Shown: piece by piece, positions 12,401 to 23,600 of the stretch
Layout: every line of letters starts with the position of its first letter
How positions within the stretch are numbered: position 1 is the stretch's first letter
Source of the DNA: Membranipora membranacea
Lineage: Eukaryota > Bryozoa > Gymnolaemata > Cheilostomatida > Membraniporidae
Reading direction: 5' to 3'
DNA: 60,000 nucleotides
NCBI GenBank assembly: GCA_914767715.1
Contig: OU612070.1
Span: 20,698,025 to 20,758,024 of the forward strand
Notes under the pieces: model-generated
What the model was told of the DNA's origin: nothing
Databases searched by the model: none
The model's input: only the letters and a program-made list of their open reading frames with translations
Program-made: the position numbers and the translations under genes

Positions 12401-15400
12401 TGAGGCGAGGCAGACTTAGATTTCTCAGAGCCATAACCATAGGCAGCTGAAGGTATCATATTTCAATATTAACAACAAATAATATCAGCAAAGCTAAAAG
12501 TGGCTTAAATAAAACCATAATGATAGGACATGATCAATTGATAAAAAAAAAAGTTATATTTATGGCCAAGTTACAAATGTACGCCCTCTAATGGAGATCA
12601 GATAGAGCATTCCATTCCCAACATACAATGTTGGAGAGGAGAAGGTAATTCCCTAATGAGGTCACATGACACAATGTGGCCTCAGCAGTCTTAGATCATC
12701 ACCTTTTTTCTTGACTATGTCAATCTCAAAGACTGCGAGAATCAAAGCTCATTTTGAATTATTTCAGAGCATCCCATTACAAAATCTCTCCATAACATTC
12801 CACTACACAATATAATCCTATAAAACCTAATAAAATTAAATTTAATCATATAAAATTTAATAGAAAGAAAATAACAAAATTATGTAATATAAAATCTCAC
12901 TTGAGGCAGGTTTAGCAGTAGAGACAGAACTTCCACTATATATCGATGATGTCATCATGTCACTCATACCAGAGTTACGACCTCCTGCTATACTCTGAAA
13001 CATGTGACTCTCCACCGACATGTTATCTGATAAACAAAGGATAAAATTGAGCAGAGGGGTTCAATTTCAAAAAATCTAAATAATTAGAAATATTGAATTA
13101 TAAAAGTGATAAAAAAGTTTTCAACACAATCAAATAAATGACTATACAGAGTTGGAATCATAATGCTCGTATTGACAATCATGTATAAGGATAAGGTAGA
13201 AACTCGAATCTGCATCTTAGGAAATACAGACTAAACAATGAAGGGAGTCCATTGGACTAAACTAGCAGTGGAAATTTGGGTATAAATATACTATAAGTGG
13301 ATTAACTCTAAAGAAACAGAGTCTACTGGATATTCAGAAGTTATTTTTGAATTATTAGATGGCAAACAGATTAGTCTTGAAGTATAAGTACTGCACCTCT
13401 GACAGAATTATTGAGGCAACTATTTTTGTGACTTCTGGGACAGATTTTATCTTATCTTTATCTTATCTTTTATTTCTTGAAGTCAGAGTGTCATTTTATT
13501 TCGTTCACGGAACAATTAAAAGTAGCAAGGGGCTAATACTTTCTAACCAGACAGGTGGCACTTTAGGATACTTTAATGGCATACCGTAAGTGGGGATTAA
13601 GGGGGTTTATTTTGCAAATGAAACTACTTAGCTTGGGTCAATTATTTTCAGGCACACATTACTATTGTGTAGATCTGAGTAACTGTTATATAACCATTGT
13701 TGAGGACATTTTAAGGACATGATTGCACTTTTAATCAAGTTCAGTTCGTCATCTTGCATGTTAACCAGTATCAGGTAATACACAACTTGGGCCAATATCG
13801 TGACCAAACCCACAAGCTAACAGTATTTTGCCTCGTGTTTTATACTTTATTTGCTCATGTACTGAACTATTAGCATGAATTCCTGACAACAACCTACCCA
13901 TGTGCTCTTGTACAAGTATATCTAAGTCTACAGGTTGACCTGGGCCTATGAGGCCACGTGGGGCGTCATACAACAACCTACCCATGTGTTCTTGTACAAG
14001 TAGATCTAAGTCTACAGGTTGACCTGGGCCTATGAGGTCACGTGGGGCGTCGTGATGAGGTGGACTGCCGATGATCTGGTGAAGGTCGTCTTCGATAAGC
14101 CTCAGGCCCTCACTTCCCATGTGCTTACTTCTACCTGACCCAGTTTGTCCAGCTGAAGTGGATGCAGCTGCAATGAAATAACATATAATCACAATTATAA
14201 AGGTCAATATATGGTGATATTAGGCGACAGGTAATGTTGCCAGGTTGAGAGGTGGTAGACAGAAAAATTCATAGGCATATCTATTGTTATCCCATAATGC
14301 ATAGTTTTGAAATTGCCATCAAGGCTGGGATTGCTCGAGATTTCTGAAATTGCTATCATTTTTCTGATTAGGCTTACCTTATTTGTATCTTGATTGCATA
14401 TTTTTCTATTTTTTTCTCGACGGCTGTTTGTGAAAAAATATTCTAAGCTAATGAAAGTGCAGCCAATAAAGTTAAAAAAAAATAAAACGGTCAACCCAAT
14501 AATAACAAACTGAACAGAATTCTTACTCTTACCTGCTTTTGTGAAGATGTCAACAAGCTCAGAGAGGAAATGTACCTGCTTTGGTATGAGTAACACACCG
14601 ATACTACTTAGCTGTACATCTATCGCTGTTTTGGGTCCTGAAAATCCACAGGAGTGTTTTAGGGGATAATGTGATATGTGAAAGAGCTATCAACATAATT
14701 ACAGAGAGCCACAAGTGAACAAGTCAATTTTCAGTCATGCTGTTAGCTGAGCTAGTCTAGAAAAGTGCTTGCAAAATTTTCAAAAAGGGAGTTGAGTCTT
14801 CCGGTTTCATATTATTTTGTTTGCTCAAACTATACAGTCAGTATACAATGTCTTACAACTACAATCTTAGAATCTTAGGAAAATAGTAATTTATAATATA
14901 TATATATATATTATATATATATACATATTTGGAGCAAGAGTCCCACCTGGTACTTTGTCGTCATTTTTAATCTTGATTTTGATTCTCTGTTCTCCGGTAG
15001 CTGTGAGGAATCTGACAGGATCTGAGTTGATGTTGTTATGTTCCTGCGGTAGACCTTCTGATGAGCTGCGAGTACTGCTGATATAACTGGGCTGCCTCAG
15101 AATAGGCCTCAAGTGCACCGAGCTAGCTGACGTCTAATATCAACAAACAGTACTATTATCCATGTGACAACTTGGGGAGTATTGTGACAGTTAATTCTTT
15201 TGTGGAAATTTTTACAACCAAGTTGACTGTGGGCATTTTGAAATGGGTGATATTTTTGCAAAACAGGAGAAAGAAATTTGATATACAGCGATCAATTATG
15301 GCAACAAGTTACTAAAACGTTTAACTCTTCACCAATACAGATACGCTCATCAACCAAACTTACTACTACCAAAGCACTTTAAATCTTGTTAATTTTTATA

Positions 15401-18400
15401 ACTAGGGTATTTTTTTCTTTTTCTCTCTACTTTCCTTATTCTGTAAGTTATTCGTTCTGTCACTGCATGGAAAAAACGTAAAAATATGATTGTAGATTGA
15501 CCATAAAAGTATAGACAGCCTATAATCATTGGGTATAGGCCACTTGCTAAAGCACTTAAAAATATATCAGATGCCATGGTGGCGGACATTGATGGCTCCT
15601 GTGATGAGGACATCGCCGCTGCCGACATTGCGTTTCTGTGACAAGGAGAGAAGACATCAGTGTATAGAGATACTCCGCCGTTGATGTGAATGTTTTTGAT
15701 GGAGAAAGTAGACGGTTCACTATGAGGTGTGGAGTCATCCACAGACGACCCCAGATCTTTAGATGCCTCATCGAAATATTCCACCCTATAATTATATAAT
15801 GATAATAATATGATGATATATAATATATCGAATAAAATGATAACAATGACCCTATGATTAAGCAACTTTTGTCAAGGTGTCAGACAGAATTATGTCACTA
15901 ATCCAGCAACCTGTTTAAAACAGGGAGTTTTATAACACTGTAAGTTTTGAAGTGTTGATTCTTTCTGATAATTATCTTTGAGCTTCATATTTTGACCGCT
16001 TTATCAAGGTGTCATTTATATACAAGACAGAATTGGATCGAGTATCCGGTAACCTGTTGAACACATAGACTTAAAAATAATAATAATATATTATTAAGTT
16101 GAACAAAAATTTTAGTAAGCGTTTACGGGCCCATGAACAATCTCCCGTGCGGTTCAGTCACACAATAACATGAACACAACAGGTGTGAGGAATTAAGTCA
16201 CACTGTCATCGAGATTACACTATTAACGTGTGTATCTCTGATTGTTAGAGTCAATTTAGTAGCAGTACCTAACATGTACCCACCCTTAATTAATAATATT
16301 GAACACGGGTTGTCACACCAAATACCTTGTGATGGTATTCATGCTAAGTGAATTAATTCACTCTCTATCGATCAGAGATATACATGCAATGGTATATCAC
16401 GTGATCAGTGTGGAATTAAGTACCAACCTGCCGATTCTGAGTTCTAAGGCTATACCAGTGGCTGAGTCAGCCGGACAGTACTCCATTCTTATAACGGTGT
16501 CTACCAATATTATCTTTATTCTGGAAACCACTATAATTATAAGAAATAATATTTCAGGTGGACAGTTGTGTCAGCGGTTGATATTAATTAATGTTATCTG
16601 GCCGGTAGAAGAAATCTCACCCTATTATTCTATAACCTTATAATCCATAGTTTTTGTGTTCATTCTAGTCGGGCCTAAGTAGTAACTATGCAAGTCTAGG
16701 TTGTCACAGATCGTAATTTCACACCAAGCTCATATTACCTACCCTTGAATGGACTGTGCCCCCACAGACTTCTGCCCCTGGCCAGAGAAGCCCTGTACAT
16801 CCTGCATAACTGATGACTGTGGCACTTCTCAAATAAATGTGTGTTGAGTTCACCTTACCACCCAGAGAATGTCATTACATAACATACAGAATGGTAGACT
16901 ATACAACCACTAGTACTACCCATAGACTTGATATACTTAGTATGTTGAGTATATACGTCAAGAATACGTCCTGGTGCTTTTAGGTAGGAAAATGGGATAG
17001 CTGTCACTCTAGTCCCTGAACTATCAGGCTATTACCTTGCTTTTTATACTAAAAATTTCATTTCTTTCCATTACATGCATTCCTTTATATCCGCCCTTTT
17101 AGCAGAATAAAAAAAAAGTAGCAAGTATATCAAATAAATTAAGACTTTATTAAGTTTATGGTACTACCTGACTCGATAGTTTTGGCGAATGTCTCAAGGC
17201 CATCAGGCAGAGTTTTACCGGCCCCGCTCTCATCTTTCATAACTTCTTCTGCTAGCTGTAGGGATGTAGTCATACTAGACTGCGATAGCCATGACATATC
17301 CAGCGTATCACCTGCGAAACAATGATCATCGGTTCAATATATATTACTATATATATATATATATCTTATATGACATCTTATATAGTATTTTTTATGATAT
17401 CTTATACAAATGTATTAGCAAATCATAACTTTTTTTTCAATTTTTAAACCATTGATCTGATATGCACTGAGTGTGAAGGGTGCCTAAAGGGAACCTATTG
17501 ATGTGAAATCTATATTTCTGAGGATTTTGACAATGCATCTGTCGTGTAATGTTGCTAAGGTGTTACGCTGATGTTTTCTTACACCAGCTTGGATGCCCAA
17601 TTATGGCACTATAATCCTAGCTTTTGAACAAAGACAATTATATAAGCTTATAAAGACATTTTGTAAGGTAATGAAAGGTAATGGATGGAATACACTTTTA
17701 GACTGGACCTAAACATCAGCAGAAGCAAACTGCTTTTCCGGGTCAGACCTTCAAACGTAAGTTAAACTCTCTGTCATCGTACTTTTTTAATTTTGTGATT
17801 AGTTGTGTCACCTTCAGTGCGTGCATAACCTTAGTTTTGGATATTCCGATTGTTTGGGTTGGATGCTGTGTTAGGGTTAATTTGGACTTATGAATAAAAG
17901 TACAATTTTTAAAAATTTAATAAGGGTACGTCAGTAGTCTGCTGGTCAAAGTCATACTACTAGGGTTTTGTCAGTTTTCAGACAGGATAGAATGAATCCC
18001 TTGTTACCAGCACAATAGAAAACTAATAATAGTTTTCGCCTAAAATTAGCTGTGAGAACCAGACATTTTTTGTGTGACTTGTATTACTCGTGTACCTGTA
18101 ATTTGACCACTGCTTTTACTGTCCTGGGGGAGGAATTCTATAGCGACTTGAAAAATCTACCACAGCCTGTGATCTTCGACAAAGTTTTGATTGGACCTTT
18201 GCTAAAGGCAATCAACTAAGAGATTTTTCATTGGATAGTTTTATAACCTATGTCTCTTGACCAATATGTCAAAATTTACCAATTTTTACCTCAATGAGAA
18301 CTTTGTTTGGAAGCCAGATAGAAGGTGCTATTTTCAAGCCCAGGTCGCTCATTCTATTTTCTCTTCTGGCAAAACTCAGGATATAAATTTGATACTTGAA

Positions 18401-21400
18401 TATTTTGGATAACCTTTCACTGCATACCTAAGTAAGTTCTTGTAGTTGTCTAAGAAGAGAAAAAAGTTTAAAACAGAAAAAATTGAATTGGACAGCAACA
18501 AAATCACAGAACACATCTACCTACCTATAGATCTACTGTTATGATGTGTTGTTTGCCTTTTAGGGCAGTACAGTGTTTATTGCTGCCTCGATGGGGTATC
18601 TGAATGATTACCTAGCAGTTTTACAACTTGACATCGCAGAATCCATCGGAGCTGTATGGCGCATATTGATTCAGATCTGGTGGAGGATTTCAGGTGAATG
18701 ATACAAAAAGCTTATATTAAATACGTCATGCCGCATGACGTGATGTCTTGGCAATCATATGTCCTGAAGATCCTGACCCAAATTTTTTATAGCCTTTACC
18801 TTAAATATGGTCATTAAATTAGCACAGATATTCCGTCATTTTGATGTACAATTTGTTCTAATTGTACTATTTTTTTATTACGCTCTTATGACGGATTTCA
18901 TCTAGGTTAATTCATCATTCGTGTGTTTATGGCGTTAAGTATGATTATATTGATACTATACTATTCTAGCACTGTAATGAATGTTGAACAAGCCACTCAA
19001 ACTTTCCCTCCATGTCAAGAGATATATTTTTGCATATTCCGCTGAAGTTGTTCTCTCGTGTAAATTAAGCAGACAACTCCACAGAGTAAATAAGTGCATT
19101 TTGCTTTCTTTCTCCCCAAATTTATAAGTGTAGGTTTTTTTTCAGGGATACATGCCAAGTTGGAGGATATAAAGACCGGCAAAGAGAAGAAGTATACCGC
19201 GCAGGTGTTACGCAATAGGTACACATTGCCTGGGAATGTCTTCTTGTCGCCAAATAATTTTATATTCACCCATGATCGCTTTGCTTCCGTCAAATCAATC
19301 CTAACAGAGAACTTGCATCTTGTTGGATTCGGAGATGAGTTTGCTAAATTCGTCAAGCTAGAACCTGAATGTGACATATTCAATCTCAGGAAAAACCCAT
19401 TTATGTCCATGTCACAGATAGATCTTACTACAGAAATCATACTAGTACCGATAAAAGACTTTATGGATTTTCTCGATAGTGCCTATGTTGAAGGAACTAA
19501 GGTTGTTTGGTGTTTCCACACTACGCGATGTGGTTCAACACTTTGGTCACAAATCTTTGCCTCATTACCAGAATGGGTGGCGTTTACTGAGCCGACAGCA
19601 ATGTTTTATAGCATTGTCAGAGCTCGCAACATCCTGGACGTGTCTGCTTTTGCTGAAACCAAAGAATATGAGGAAATGGTGGTAGCAACAATCAAAATGC
19701 ATATACTAATGGCCCCAAAAGATCACTCCATTTTTTGGAAGACTGCTGGCATAGATGAGCACATGATTCCAGTAATCAGACGGCGCTTTCCTTCACATTA
19801 CGTTCTTTTTGCATACCGCGATTGTCTTCCTTCAGCTAACTCCTCATACAAGGCTTTTGGACATATGCCCTATTTGTTGAACACTTTGGTGCATGCTAAT
19901 CGTGAGCTTCTCAAGGGCGAAACAGATTTAAGTGATTCCGGGCGTACTGGATGGCTGCTCCATACTAACGGCTATGCACTGCAGTTGTGTCTCAGGATTC
20001 TCAAGCTATACAGGCCTCGACCAAATGGCTTTGAATGGTTTGTGTTGCGATGGGCTGCTAAGATTCATCAGATGAGACGGTTCCAAACTGATGGGGTTCA
20101 CTTCAAACCTTTATATTTTGATGACCTTATCCAAGACCCTGTTCAAACAATCAGTGACCTGTTCAAGTACGTGGGCGTCTCCCTGGATCTAGTTGGAGAG
20201 GCACATAAGGCTATGAGTCAAGACAGCCAGGCAGGGATGTCCTTCAGCCATGAGAAGCGCGTAAATCGAAAGTCATGGCATAGAACTCCCGACTCAGACA
20301 GCCGATGTAACGACCTGTTGAAAGCTTTTGTTCTTCCAGATCTCAATTCTAAGGTACCTCGCTTTTCGATTCAGCAATGAAGGTTTCAAAAAATCCTTTG
20401 GGATTGTTAAAGTGATTGGCTTTATTTTTCTAATTTTAGTATACAATGTTTTTTGCTTTTTGTTTTAAATGAAATAGGAATCAGCTTAGTTTGAACAGAT
20501 TTCTTCAGAGCAGGTGAAAATGACTGTTTTATTGCCTTCAAACATATCAGTTTACAAATTGATTTCAGTTATATGAATTTTTTACCGGAAACAGTTTTCA
20601 TCTTTGTTTCAATAGTAATATATGCAGCAAAAAAAATTATAGTTGCCAACTGGTTGAATCTGAAGTTTTTGTATCAAAGTTCATAAACGAATTTGACTTT
20701 GTTTCACAAGTTTTCTAACCTTTGATGATGCTTTTGCCTTTTACAAACTTCGGGACATTCACATGTAAGTTTTAATACCTTATCTATGAATATTTTATTT
20801 CTATCAAAAATTACCATAAAGACGGTGGTGTGATTCTATTGATAACTGCAAAAGAAATTAAGTGAGCACTAGGGTACCTGATTGATCATCATTAGTAGTT
20901 GAATGTTAAACCTATCATTTGCCACTCAGACTAAAAGTTATGTTGCTACTTTGACGTTTTATACCAACGACATATTGTGACGTAAAAATTTTCGAGAGCA
21001 CAACTCCCGTTTCAAGGAAAACAAAAGTAGTTCTTTCAAAGGCCAGTTCTTCTTTTGGGTGGTTTCAGTGTGGCCTTAGAACATTAGGGTCCTCCTTTGC
21101 TGACTTTTCTTTTAACAAGTGGCTAGTAGTATTTCTAATGGTTCTAAATTCATTTTCAATAGACTTTAACTCGGCCTATACAGCCTCCATCAATGCATGG
21201 ATAAGCCAAATGAAGCCAACGTGAACTTCAATAATGATGATGTTATCTTTGATTTGCATTTCTGAATCTTTACATATCAAACTAAGAACATGTCAGGAAA
21301 TGAGAGTGTAGTTTGGGGACCAAAACAAAAATAATTTAGCGTCTGAACTTTTAAACCAGAAAAACTGGTCTTTCTGTTCGGACAGCAAAAGATATCAAGC

Positions 21401-23075
21401 TGTATCTGCAGGAACCACCTTTCACTTCTCAATTCGCAACAGCGATAAAAAATTTATTGAAACTATCTCAAGCTAAACAATCTAATATGATTGATGATAT
21501 CATAAACAAAAGACCGAACTGCATAATTTGGTTCCGAAACAATAGACCACCAGAAGCTTCAATTGGCATTTATAAAAAGTCTTACAGTCTGGGTGGACTA
21601 CTAATGAGGACATTTTTATACATATTGACACATTTTGTTCAGATAAAAACTAGCACCAACTGCAATATTGCCTAGTCATCGAACTGGAGAGAGAGTTCAT
21701 TGGTTTAGTTGAAGAGAATCATATCAAATAATGATTTTTTTGTATCTACGTTAGATGAAAGTTGAACAATTCTTTTTTCACATAGGCCTTTGAAAAGAGA
21801 AATTTCACAAATCCAACATCCAAAAGAGTATTAATGATCCTACAGCAAAGGTTGTCTGGGGTTGTGTTGTGCCCCTTGTGTGGCCTGCAGTTGTCTGTAA
21901 TTACTAATGACTCTGACAAATCAAATCCCTCATCAACTGCAGTCAGATAATTTTAACTAGGTCCTACTACTTTTGACTAGTATACACTCTCATTCTTATG
22001 ATAATTACGTTCTGCATACCATAAAGCATCATTCCATTCCACCAAAGGGTATTTGATAGCAATGTTCAAAATAATTTTTCAACTGTTAGAAGATAGATAG
22101 CCACTGTGTAGGCCCCGATTGGCCGTTGGGGGAGAGAGCCAAAGCCAGGACACGTAGTATTATTGGGATATAGAGAAAGTGAAATTGAATTCAGTTTCGC
22201 TTGAGCTTATCTAAAATATGTACTTTCAGGAAAGTACCATCTGATCTGGCATTGCCTCTCTGCACCCAGCCGGACACCGATCAGAGCCATCACACTGACA
22301 TTAAGCTACCCACTGGTGAAATAGCTAGACTGAGATAAATTGCCCTAGTCTGGCTCACAGCATTGGGTAGGCCTCAGTGCTTACCCAAAACATCCCGCTG
22401 CTTAGGCTGAACAGTCAACTCCAGGCCATGGATCTCCACTGTCGAGTCGTCTGTAATAAGTGATGACCAAGGAATGGAGACGGTGATTGTATCCACAAAT
22501 CCATCTACAACCTCAAATGGCAATCCGGCACCATCTAGTGCTGAATTCACAGCCTGTTTTAAATAGAGATATTATGAATAGAGTGACAGTCGACTTAATG
22601 AACTGAAGAATAGGGACTTCATTGGTATGCTACAGTGCCCCAGTGGTTGATATGTTCCATCTAACAGTTGGGGAAATGAACCTGTATAAACAGTAAATGC
22701 CCTATCATTTCATCAATAAACAGCTAGACCAAGGCCCAGCACACTAGCTTGCTATAACAAAAGATTTTTAAAAGCTAGGGAGTTGGTTGGCAATTTGCCA
22801 GACTAGGTATAGACTAAAGCGAATGTATTGCCAATAGTAGATCAGTAGGCAGCCTTATGCACAAGATACATAAATCATCAATTAAGGTATTATAAAGGTA
22901 TGCAGACCTGAACATCCACTTGTACATTATGTATGGAGCCTGTACCATTGTATATGTCAATGCTCAGCTGATCAAGTGAGAGTTTCTCTTGAAGGAATGA
23001 TCCTAAATAGTGATGTAATAAGTATCTACAAGCCTTCTTCTTGATTGAATCATGCCATGGAAAGTACCAAGGCAT
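3443..23075 (-). CDS. ATG2: Autophagy-related protein 2 (ATG2), N-terminal about 60% in 24 exons
   Basis: ATG2 is a rod-like lipid-transfer protein that moves phospholipids from the ER to the growing phagophore with WIPI and ATG9. The start at 23075 gives MPWYFPWHDSIKKKACRYLL then HHYLGSFLQEKLSLDQLSID, the chorein N-terminus of ATG2. Exons, in order: 22908-23075, 22385-22553, 17168-17311, 16428-16530, about 15590-15785, 14947-15133, 14533-14637, about 13850-14168, 12902-13027, about 12216-12447, 11685-11782, 11171-11353, 10861-10944, 9747-9911, 9257-9362, 8834-9010, 8313-8403, 7735-7889, 7137-7280, 6627-6785, 5613-5820, 4672-4820, 4072-4181, 3443-3628. Landmarks shared with animal ATG2 are SSMTTSLQLAEE (exon 3), RFPIADLR (exon 16), PSPFSSQKAMYNNEE (exon 18), NDLLLWEP (exon 20), GSDSDED (exon 21) and VLGYPFPKVLTDLHVHI (exon 24). 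These add up to about 1250 residues; vertebrate ATG2 has about 1900-2000. Reading past exon 24 meets a stop after two codons, so a donor (gtgagt) is expected there. The donors of exons 5 and 8 are uncertain. Confidence 0.9.
4476..4603. mobile_element. Small palindromic MITE (family A, copy 1) in an ATG2 intron
   Basis: The left arm (4492-4524, starting ctcccattctctgcattatg) pairs with the right arm (4555-4589, ending atgggag). The sequence can fold into a nearly complete hairpin with a short loop. A related copy lies at 38973-39090 in the mannosidase gene, sharing 'tcattctctgcattat'-type arms and the block cttccgggagactg. Two copies in unrelated introns with matching arms support a miniature foldback transposon. 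Confidence 0.7.
5047..5553. mobile_element. 507-bp long-TIR MITE (family B, copy 1), TA target site
   Basis: The element begins GACAGTTTTCTGAGCTCTGA and ends with the inverted form, TAAGAGCTCAGAAAACTGTC, and is flanked by TA on both sides. The arms remain complementary for well over 100 bp, including ttggtacttttaaccca against its inverted copy, so it is mostly palindromic. Copy 2 at 10007-10514 is almost the same length and highly similar. TA duplication and long TIRs suggest a Tc1/mariner-type MITE. It lies in the ATG2 intron after exon 21. Confidence 0.85.
5559..5602. repeat. Hairpin repeat with ttacgg/ggtttaa flanks
   Basis: The arms AGGGTGGGA and TCCCACCCT are separated by 5 bases. It starts 4 bases after the family-B MITE and just beside the donor of ATG2 exon 21. 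Its layout (ttacgg-gg-arm, arm-ccctggttt) recurs at 29964-30050, 31410-31446 and 53332-53383 with different arm sequences. Confidence 0.55.
5950..6112. repeat. Minisatellite of ctggttgctagt-type units
   Basis: Irregular tandem repeats of about 7-20 bases built from 'ggttgctagt', 'ggttgcaagttg' and 'ggttggcggttactagtcgct'. It lies in the ATG2 intron between exons 20 and 21. It is open in one minus frame but has no other sign of coding. Confidence 0.8.
8703..8754. repeat. Hairpin GGGAGT...ACTCCC in an ATG2 intron
   Basis: The sequence cagggagttttgtgactccc is followed by ctctccctgctgac. It pairs GGGAGT with ACTCCC and has an outer caggg/ccctg pair. It may be a weak member of the hairpin family noted at 5559, 29964, 31410 and 53332. 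Confidence 0.4.
10007..10514. mobile_element. 508-bp long-TIR MITE (family B, copy 2), TA target site
   Basis: The termini are the same as copy 1 (gacagttttctgagctctga), with TA on both flanks and a nearly identical internal sequence. It lies in the ATG2 intron between exons 13 and 14. The two copies have few differences, which suggests fairly recent spread. Confidence 0.85.
13891..14058 (-). repeat. In-frame tandem duplication (84 bp x 2) inside ATG2 exon 8
   Basis: Units 13891-13974 and 13975-14058 are nearly identical 84-bp copies. They encode DAPR(G/D)LIGPGQPVDLD(I/L)LVQEHMGRLL twice, 28 residues per unit. The phase is kept, so the protein gains 28 residues. In vertebrate ATG2 the matching region (after the LLxxxLxxLxEL strand) appears to have no such repeat. 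Confidence 0.85.
14898..14935. repeat. AT dinucleotide microsatellite
   Basis: A run of alternating TA bases beside the donor of ATG2 exon 6. Similar AT runs lie at 3718-3750, 17335-17365, 24835-24865 and 30935-30955. Confidence 0.8.
16199..16412. mobile_element. 214-bp MITE (family C, copy 1) with 9-bp TSD, next to ATG2 exon 4 donor
   Basis: The ends CACACTGTCATCGAGAT and (reverse-complemented right end) CACACTGATCACGTGAT form imperfect TIRs. They continue into tatctctgatYgWtagag and extend about 50 bp. GAATTAAGT flanks both ends (16190-16198 and 16413-16421), a perfect 9-bp target-site duplication. The right copy of the duplication ends 6 bases from the gt of the ATG2 exon 4 donor (exon end 16428). 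Related copies lie at about 34985-35155 and 40414-40616. Confidence 0.85.
18591..20380 (+). CDS. P-loop sulfotransferase-like protein, nested in ATG2 intron 2
   Basis: Two coding exons, 18591-18693 and 19146-20380, join in phase (ATTTCAG/gtgaat to tttcag/GGATAC) to give 445 residues. The ATG is preceded in frame by a TAG within a pyrimidine-rich acceptor-like site at 18555-18563, so a 5' untranslated exon probably lies upstream. The first 35 residues are Trp-rich (IQIWWRIS) and could be a short membrane-associated segment. The key motif is FHTTRCGSTLWSQIF at about residue 167, resembling the 5'-phosphosulfate (PAPS) binding loop of sulfotransferases. LFAYRDCLPSANSSYKAFG further on resembles the 3'-phosphate binding Arg/Ser region. 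I infer PAPS-dependent sulfation; the acceptor is unknown. The family appears distinct from classical SULT and carbohydrate sulfotransferases. The gene lies entirely inside an intron of ATG2, on the opposite strand. Confidence 0.75.
20381..22384. other. 3' flank of the nested gene, no gene seen
   Basis: About 2 kb of AT-rich intron. The first 500 bases match 25450-26080 in the duplicated block. ORFs here are short and have no recognisable family. Confidence 0.5.
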
Positions 23076-23600
23076 CTTGGTCTTTCTTTCTCAGTATGTG
23101 GTAATGAGTGAAACACTTTGTTTTCAGCTTATGTAGCAATAACCTGAGTCATGATATCAATTTTTGGAAAATTTAATCCAAAACAAAACCACCTTGGCAA
23201 GTCCTTGTTTTGGTATGACGTCATATCCTAACCTAAGATTCTAAGAAGATGAGGAAGATATCAAAGTGGCCCAAAATTTGTGCCAATACTCAGCTATAGA
23301 TTTGCGGGCTAGGGAAATTATCTAAAGCGAAACTACTAGGCAAGAGTACACAACTCAACACGAACAGGCTATAAGAAGACAAATCCACATCAATATGTAA
23401 TCAAGAGCAACATATTAGATAGATATTAGTCTTTATGGCACATTTGCTTTATCCTAGCCTAGTCTTGACAAAGCTTGTCAAGACAGGCTAGCTTTATCCA
23501 TGCAGATCGCAAACCTTATCACAATACTTTGCATCAACAGGAAATTTTACAAATGGGCCACAGCCCACAAATCATTTGTAAAAAGAAGTGACACGTATAT
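23076..23600. other. ATG2 upstream region
   Basis: 5' flank of ATG2 on the minus strand. I see no clear TATA box or CpG-rich block. It contains the palindrome at 23457-23492 described separately. Confidence 0.4.
23457..23492. repeat. Palindrome tagcctagtcttgac/gtcaagacaggcta
   Basis: A nearly perfect inverted repeat centred on aagctt. A degraded version lies at 8220-8265 (tagcctgtcttgacaagctt followed by ttcaagataggcta), in an ATG2 intron. Probably the core of another small foldback repeat. Confidence 0.6.

Larger units (their letters stand above)
17312..22384 (-). other. ATG2 intron 2, host of the nested sulfotransferase gene
   Basis: This is the longest intron placed in ATG2 (5.07 kb), between exon 3 (acceptor at 17311) and exon 2 (donor ttggg/gtaagc at 22384). 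Apart from the plus-strand gene at 18591-20380 I see no coding sequence or recognised repeat in it. Its left end, from exon 3 outward, is the source of the duplicated block at 24757-26100. Confidence 0.75.
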
